DNA from: Bacteroidota bacterium
GTDB taxonomy: Bacteria > Bacteroidota > Bacteroidia > Bacteroidales > Dysgonomonadaceae
Assembly (NCBI GenBank): GCA_023424395.1
Contig: JAFADY010000020.1
Coordinates: forward strand, 186,001-250,000
Direction of reading: 5' to 3'
Length of the DNA stretch: 64,000 nucleotides
Made by a program: the position numbers and the translations under genes. The notes below the pieces were generated by a model. The model did no database searches, was not told the DNA's origin, and saw only the letters and a program-made list of their open reading frames with translations. Positions 61,068-64,000 of this stretch are shown in pieces; position 1 is the stretch's first letter, and every line of letters begins with the position of its first letter.

Positions 61068-61075
61068 TACTTTTG
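61068..61075 (+). promoter_or_regulatory. Bacteroidetes -7 element for ruvB
   Basis: TACTTTTG ends 12 nt before the ruvB ATG at 61088, leaving almost no leader. It argues against the TTG at 61073 as start, because that codon is inside the element. Confidence 0.5.
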
Positions 61076-61087
61076 CAATCGATAACT

Positions 61088-62113
61088 ATGCAGGAATCCT
61101 TCGACATACACGAAAACCGCAATTTTCAGGACACCGAACGCGAATACGAAAACGCGCTGCGCCCGCTTGCCTTCGGCAGTTTTGCCGGACAGGATAAAAT
61201 TGTGGAAAACCTGAAAATTTTCGTGAGTGCTGCGCGCATGCGTGGCGAATCGCTCGACCATGTGCTGTTGCACGGCCCGCCGGGATTGGGTAAAACCACA
61301 CTCTCCAATATCATTGCCAACGAATTAGGTGTTGGTTTTAAAGTTACATCGGGCCCGGTTTTGGATAAACCGGGCGATTTGGCGGGAATTCTTACATCGC
61401 TTGAAACGAACGATGTATTGTTCATCGACGAAATTCATCGTCTCTCGCCCGTGGTGGAAGAATATTTGTACAGCGCTATGGAAGATTATCGCATCGATAT
61501 CCTCATCGATAAAGGCCCCAGCGCCCGCTCCATTCAAATAGATCTGAATCCTTTTACGCTTGTGGGAGCAACAACCCGAAGCGGATTGCTTACGAGCCCT
61601 TTGCGTGCACGTTTCGGCATAAACATGCACTTGGAATATTACGATGCCGAAACCCTTACGGGTATTGTGTTGCGTTCCGCTAAAATTTTGCAGGTAACTT
61701 GTGCGCAAAATGCGGCTGAAGAAATCGCTTCGCGCAGCCGCGGAACGCCGCGTATTGCCAACGCCCTGCTACGCCGCGTACGCGATTTCGCGCAAGTAAA
61801 AGGTACGGGAAAAATTGACAAAGCAATAGCGGCGTACGCGTTGGAAGCGCTAAATATAGACCGTTATGGTTTGGATGAAATCGACAATAAAATTCTGCTC
61901 ACGATCATCGATAAATTCAAAGGCGGCCCGGTGGGGATCACTACCATCGCTACTGCCGTGGGCGACGATGCCGGAACCATTGAAGAGGTTTACGAACCGT
62001 TCCTCATTAAGGAGGGATTTCTTAAACGCACACCACGCGGCCGCGAGGCTACCGAACTTGCCTATCGGCATTTGGGGCGAAAACGGGTAGATGAACAAGG
62101 TTTCTTGTTCTGA
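61088..62113 (+). CDS. ruvB: Holliday junction ATPase RuvB
   Basis: This 341-residue AAA+ ATPase drives branch migration with RuvA. The start is ATG 61088 (MQESFDIHENRNFQDTE). Walker A is 'LLHGPPGLGKTTLSNIIANE' (about 60-79), Walker B 'DVLFIDEIHRLSPVVEEYLY' (about 110-129) and sensor 1 'GATTRSGLLTSPLRARFG' (about 155-172). The C-terminal winged helix includes 'GLDEIDNKILLTIIDKFKGGPVG', 'EPFLIKEGFLKRTPRGREAT' and ends 'VDEQGFLF'. No ruvA or ruvC lies beside it. Confidence 0.97.
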   Translation: MQESFDIHENRNFQDTEREYENALRPLAFGSFAGQDKIVENLKIFVSAARMRGESLDHVLLHGPPGLGKTTLSNIIANELGVGFKVTSGPVLDKPGDLAGILTSLETNDVLFIDEIHRLSPVVEEYLYSAMEDYRIDILIDKGPSARSIQIDLNPFTLVGATTRSGLLTSPLRARFGINMHLEYYDAETLTGIVLRSAKILQVTCAQNAAEEIASRSRGTPRIANALLRRVRDFAQVKGTGKIDKAIAAYALEALNIDRYGLDEIDNKILLTIIDKFKGGPVGITTIATAVGDDAGTIEEVYEPFLIKEGFLKRTPRGREATELAYRHLGRKRVDEQGFLF

Positions 62114-62116
62114 ATG

Positions 62117-62157
62117 AAAAAATAAAAAAACGGGCTTCAAATCACATGCAGCCCGTT
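62117..62157 (-). terminator. Terminator between ruvB and the DUF4270 gene
   Basis: The stem aacgggct/agcccgtt (62129-62136 and 62150-62157) is followed on the minus strand by a T-rich tract (62130 down to 62117), making a good terminator for the DUF4270 gene (stop 62182). The plus strand has a weaker tctttatctttc run. Confidence 0.75.
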
Positions 62158-62181
62158 GTCTTTATCTTTCAATTTCTTTTC

Positions 62182-63597
62182 TCAATAAGAACTGAAAATC
62201 ATTTCCAATTTTAACTTTTCAGGACTTTTATCGATTTTCACTGCCGAGGGCATCATTTGGTTATAAACCGAAATGGGAGTCGCTGTTGCTTGTCCGTATT
62301 GGTCGGTTGCAAATGTTGCGTCAACAGGAACCAGATAATAAGTTAAATCGAACGGCTCGTCTTTTAATCTGTTATAATGATTGATTAACCCCGAGATATT
62401 ACCAAAATCGTATGAATAAGTGGAACTGTTGAATCGGGCCAGATAACTTGTCATGGAATCGGGAAGTTTTCGTTTTTCGAAAAATCCGTTTTCAGCGAGG
62501 TTATCTACAAAAAGTGAATCTTTATTTATCAACAGTAAATAACTTGGAGGAGAAAGCTTTACGGTTCTCTCGGCATTCGCCTCCGGCATGGCATAAACCA
62601 CTAATCTGGCCTGATTTAATGCTTGTGCTTCAAGTTTTGTATGTATTTGAGAAAAAGGAAAAACAATTTCGGTATTCACTCCCGCCGGACTTTTGATATA
62701 AGTGGCTGTGGGGTCGTTTGCCAATAGTTGATCGTTCCGGTTCTGAATATGATTCATCTGAAGCACTTCGGGCGTTGCATTCAAGCGGAAAGCCTTTGTC
62801 CTGATGGTATCTTCATTTTTTGAAGATCCATTCTTATCCAAATATTTGTAGTGTACCGAAAGGGACGTTTGACTAACGTTTAACAGTGTACTGTAACCAA
62901 AATCGGTCGTAACATATAATCCCGGGAAGAATTCCCTGAAAACATCCGTATCGGGCAATTTTCCTCCGTTGGTGTTTTTGTAATTGTTGAGGAAAGTTTT
63001 AAAATCCTCCCCAATGGATGTGTCGGTTAATTTCACATGAATATCGTAAACAACAATTTGTTGAGGCGTGGTGCCCACATAATAAGTCTCCGTGCGGGAG
63101 GTGGGATTTTTGCCGGTAAAAATTTGTTGTCCCAACGGCGCGGACATATCTGAAAAGGTAGCCGGATCGATACTCGTGTAATCACGATTTCTCTCCAACT
63201 CCTTCGTAATTTTATAAACTTCCAGGTTCATCGGCGCCAGAGAATCTCCGATAATCGATGAATAAGAAACGGTGAGCCTTACGGAATCTATTTGTGCGCC
63301 GCTTTCAAAATCGAGATTTTCGGGATAATAAAATTCTGTTGCGTAATCTGCTTTAATGGTTCCGAAAATAGGATCGGTGTATTCTCCCAATACAGGATAT
63401 TTTGTTCTGGTATAAACAGAATCTACCTGCACGGTGCGCGCTTGCAAAGCGAGTGTATCTGTGGCTACGCCCAATTTATCGCTTCCGGGCTGAATGGTAT
63501 ATCCGATCTGTTGTAATGAATCGTCGCACGAATGGAATATCAATGCGATAGCAAATAATAGTAAACTGTATAAGGTTCGAAGTTTCATTCGTTTCAA
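62182..63597 (-). CDS. DUF4270 lipoprotein
   Basis: This 471-residue lipoprotein (signal 'MKRMKLRTLYSLLLFAIALIFHSC', lipobox FHSC; a start at the internal ATG 63588 is equally possible) matches the DUF4270 family. The mature part is β-rich: 'DSLQQIGYTIQPGSDKLGVATDTLALQART', 'YTDPIFGTIKADYATEFYYPEN', 'IDSVRLTVSYSSIIGD'. It has many Asp/Thr/Tyr loops and a C-terminal 'SVYNQMMPSAVKIDK' stretch. DUF4270 genes often lie next to glycogen synthase in Bacteroidetes, as here. The role in the envelope is unknown. Confidence 0.85.
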   Translation of the reverse strand: MKRMKLRTLYSLLLFAIALIFHSCDDSLQQIGYTIQPGSDKLGVATDTLALQARTVQVDSVYTRTKYPVLGEYTDPIFGTIKADYATEFYYPENLDFESGAQIDSVRLTVSYSSIIGDSLAPMNLEVYKITKELERNRDYTSIDPATFSDMSAPLGQQIFTGKNPTSRTETYYVGTTPQQIVVYDIHVKLTDTSIGEDFKTFLNNYKNTNGGKLPDTDVFREFFPGLYVTTDFGYSTLLNVSQTSLSVHYKYLDKNGSSKNEDTIRTKAFRLNATPEVLQMNHIQNRNDQLLANDPTATYIKSPAGVNTEIVFPFSQIHTKLEAQALNQARLVVYAMPEANAERTVKLSPPSYLLLINKDSLFVDNLAENGFFEKRKLPDSMTSYLARFNSSTYSYDFGNISGLINHYNRLKDEPFDLTYYLVPVDATFATDQYGQATATPISVYNQMMPSAVKIDKSPEKLKLEMIFSSY

Positions 63598-63633
63598 AAA
63601 AAATTACGAGCGCAAATATCTAAAAAAAATACA

Positions 63634-63660
63634 TTAAAAAAAAGCCGTTTGCAGGCTTTT
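63634..63660 (-). terminator. Rho-independent terminator after the glycogen synthase gene
   Basis: The hairpin aaaagcc (63640-63646), loop gtttgca, ggctttt (63654-63660) is followed on the minus strand by a run of eight T (63643-63636). It lies 70 nt past the stop of the gene at 63731, so the DUF4270 gene needs its own promoter. Confidence 0.75.
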
Positions 63661-63730
63661 CTTCTTTTTTTAATGATATTTGGGTATATGCCCGATGAAA
63701 ATGTTTATTACGTTAATCTTTTTAAGAGAT

Positions 63731-64000
63731 TTACACATCGATTTTATCGCAAAATTCTCCGATTTCTGCGGCGCTTTTTTCAAAATCGGGATTGTAATCG
63801 AGGAACGGAATTTCTTGTTCTTTTATGTGTTTGGCGATTTCATCGTTGATTTTTTCACTTCCCTGAATAACTCCGTCGGAATGGTCAATCGCCAACTTGG
63901 TAAGATTCACAAAATCCATTTGGCCGCGCTTTTTCACCTTTTCGATCTCTTTATTACCGATGGTATCGAAACGTAATTTCTCGGGAAAATTTCCCCGAAA
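63731..64000 (-). CDS. glgA: Glycogen/starch synthase, C-terminal part
   Basis: The visible 89 residues are the C-terminal end of a GT5 glycogen synthase of the Bacteroidetes type. They read 'FRGNFPEKLRFDTIGNKEIEKV...VNLTKLAIDHSDGVIQGSEKINDEIAKHI...PFLDYNPDFEKSAAEIGEFCDKIDV'. 'LAIDHSDGVIQGSEKIN' is the recognisable family segment. The start lies beyond the window edge, so the gene is incomplete here for that reason only. It would transfer glucose from ADP/UDP-glucose to glycogen. Its terminator lies at 63634-63660. Confidence 0.85.
   Translation of the reverse strand, partial: FRGNFPEKLRFDTIGNKEIEKVKKRGQMDFVNLTKLAIDHSDGVIQGSEKINDEIAKHIKEQEIPFLDYNPDFEKSAAEIGEFCDKIDV

Noticed and set aside
1..64000. 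tRNA, rRNA or replication-origin elements
   Set aside because: I looked for T-arm motifs (ggttcgaatcc-like), 16S/23S anchors and DnaA-box clusters and saw none. No palindromic parS site was found near parAB either.

Overview
The window is chromosomal DNA of a Bacteroidota, order Bacteroidales. A Dysgonomonadaceae/Porphyromonadaceae-type protein fermenter is my best guess, not proven by the sequence. Signs are the TAnnTTTG promoter element before many genes, DUF4251/DUF5683/DUF6146/DUF4270-type proteins, an S46 dipeptidyl peptidase, type IX secretion (T9SS) C-terminal domains, an OMP_b-brl-type receptor, and the Bacteroidetes-type N-succinylornithine carbamoyltransferase. I saw no tRNA, rRNA, CRISPR array, intact insertion sequence or prophage.

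Layout. 0-13.4 kb: a membrane protein of the type found beside ECF sigma factors, an AI-2E-type exporter, a DUF4251 lipoprotein, a DUF6427-like membrane protein, purD, a nitronate monooxygenase/FabK-like enzyme overlapping a DPP IV-type peptidase, then a run of MBL hydrolase, two GT4 glycosyltransferases, a methyltransferase and a GT2 glycosyltransferase. 13.4-16.8 kb: thioredoxin, a DUF6146-like lipoprotein, then an AT-rich accessory island. The island holds an iteron-like array of 21-22 bp repeats and a three-gene toxin/antitoxin/SecB-like chaperone (TAC) module whose chaperone gene is frameshifted. trmH-type methyltransferase follows. 16.8-28.7 kb: membrane pyrophosphatase, DPP11-type S46 peptidase, two lipoproteins, a shortened NotI-like endonuclease, glutaminase, a secreted protein, a TIGR02757 protein and a secreted trypsin-like T9SS protease. 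28.7-33 kb: parA-parB-DUF5683-mltD.

33-45 kb: a nuclease gene with one nonsense codon, a GyrI-like protein, a KamA-family radical SAM enzyme, and the arginine operon (GNAT-argG-argC-argD-argF'-argB-argE-[higB-higA]-argH). The operon is preceded by a probable arginine leader peptide and interrupted by a toxin-antitoxin pair. Pro90 of the carbamoyltransferase indicates that the pathway uses succinylated intermediates. 45-55 kb: a decayed outer-membrane receptor, then pta - divergent 3-hydroxyacyl-CoA dehydrogenase - ackA, then a head-to-head pair of dead genes (AraC-type membrane regulator and T9SS surface protein) that share one deletion junction. 55-64 kb: rnr, a methyltransferase and flippase pair, queG, a PIN-toxin fossil with intact antitoxin, ruvB, a DUF4270 lipoprotein and the 3' end of a glycogen synthase.

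Together the DPP IV, DPP11, secreted serine protease, glutaminase and Pta-AckA genes fit a peptide-using, acetate-producing anaerobe. All frameshifts and stops I found (about a dozen) are in accessory genes: TA modules, nucleases, receptor, regulator, surface protein. I noticed none in the housekeeping genes, so gene decay explains them better than random sequencing error, although several lie in short homopolymers. The least explained structures are the phased repeat array with the TAC module, the arginine leader, and the HBD-like gene between pta and ackA.
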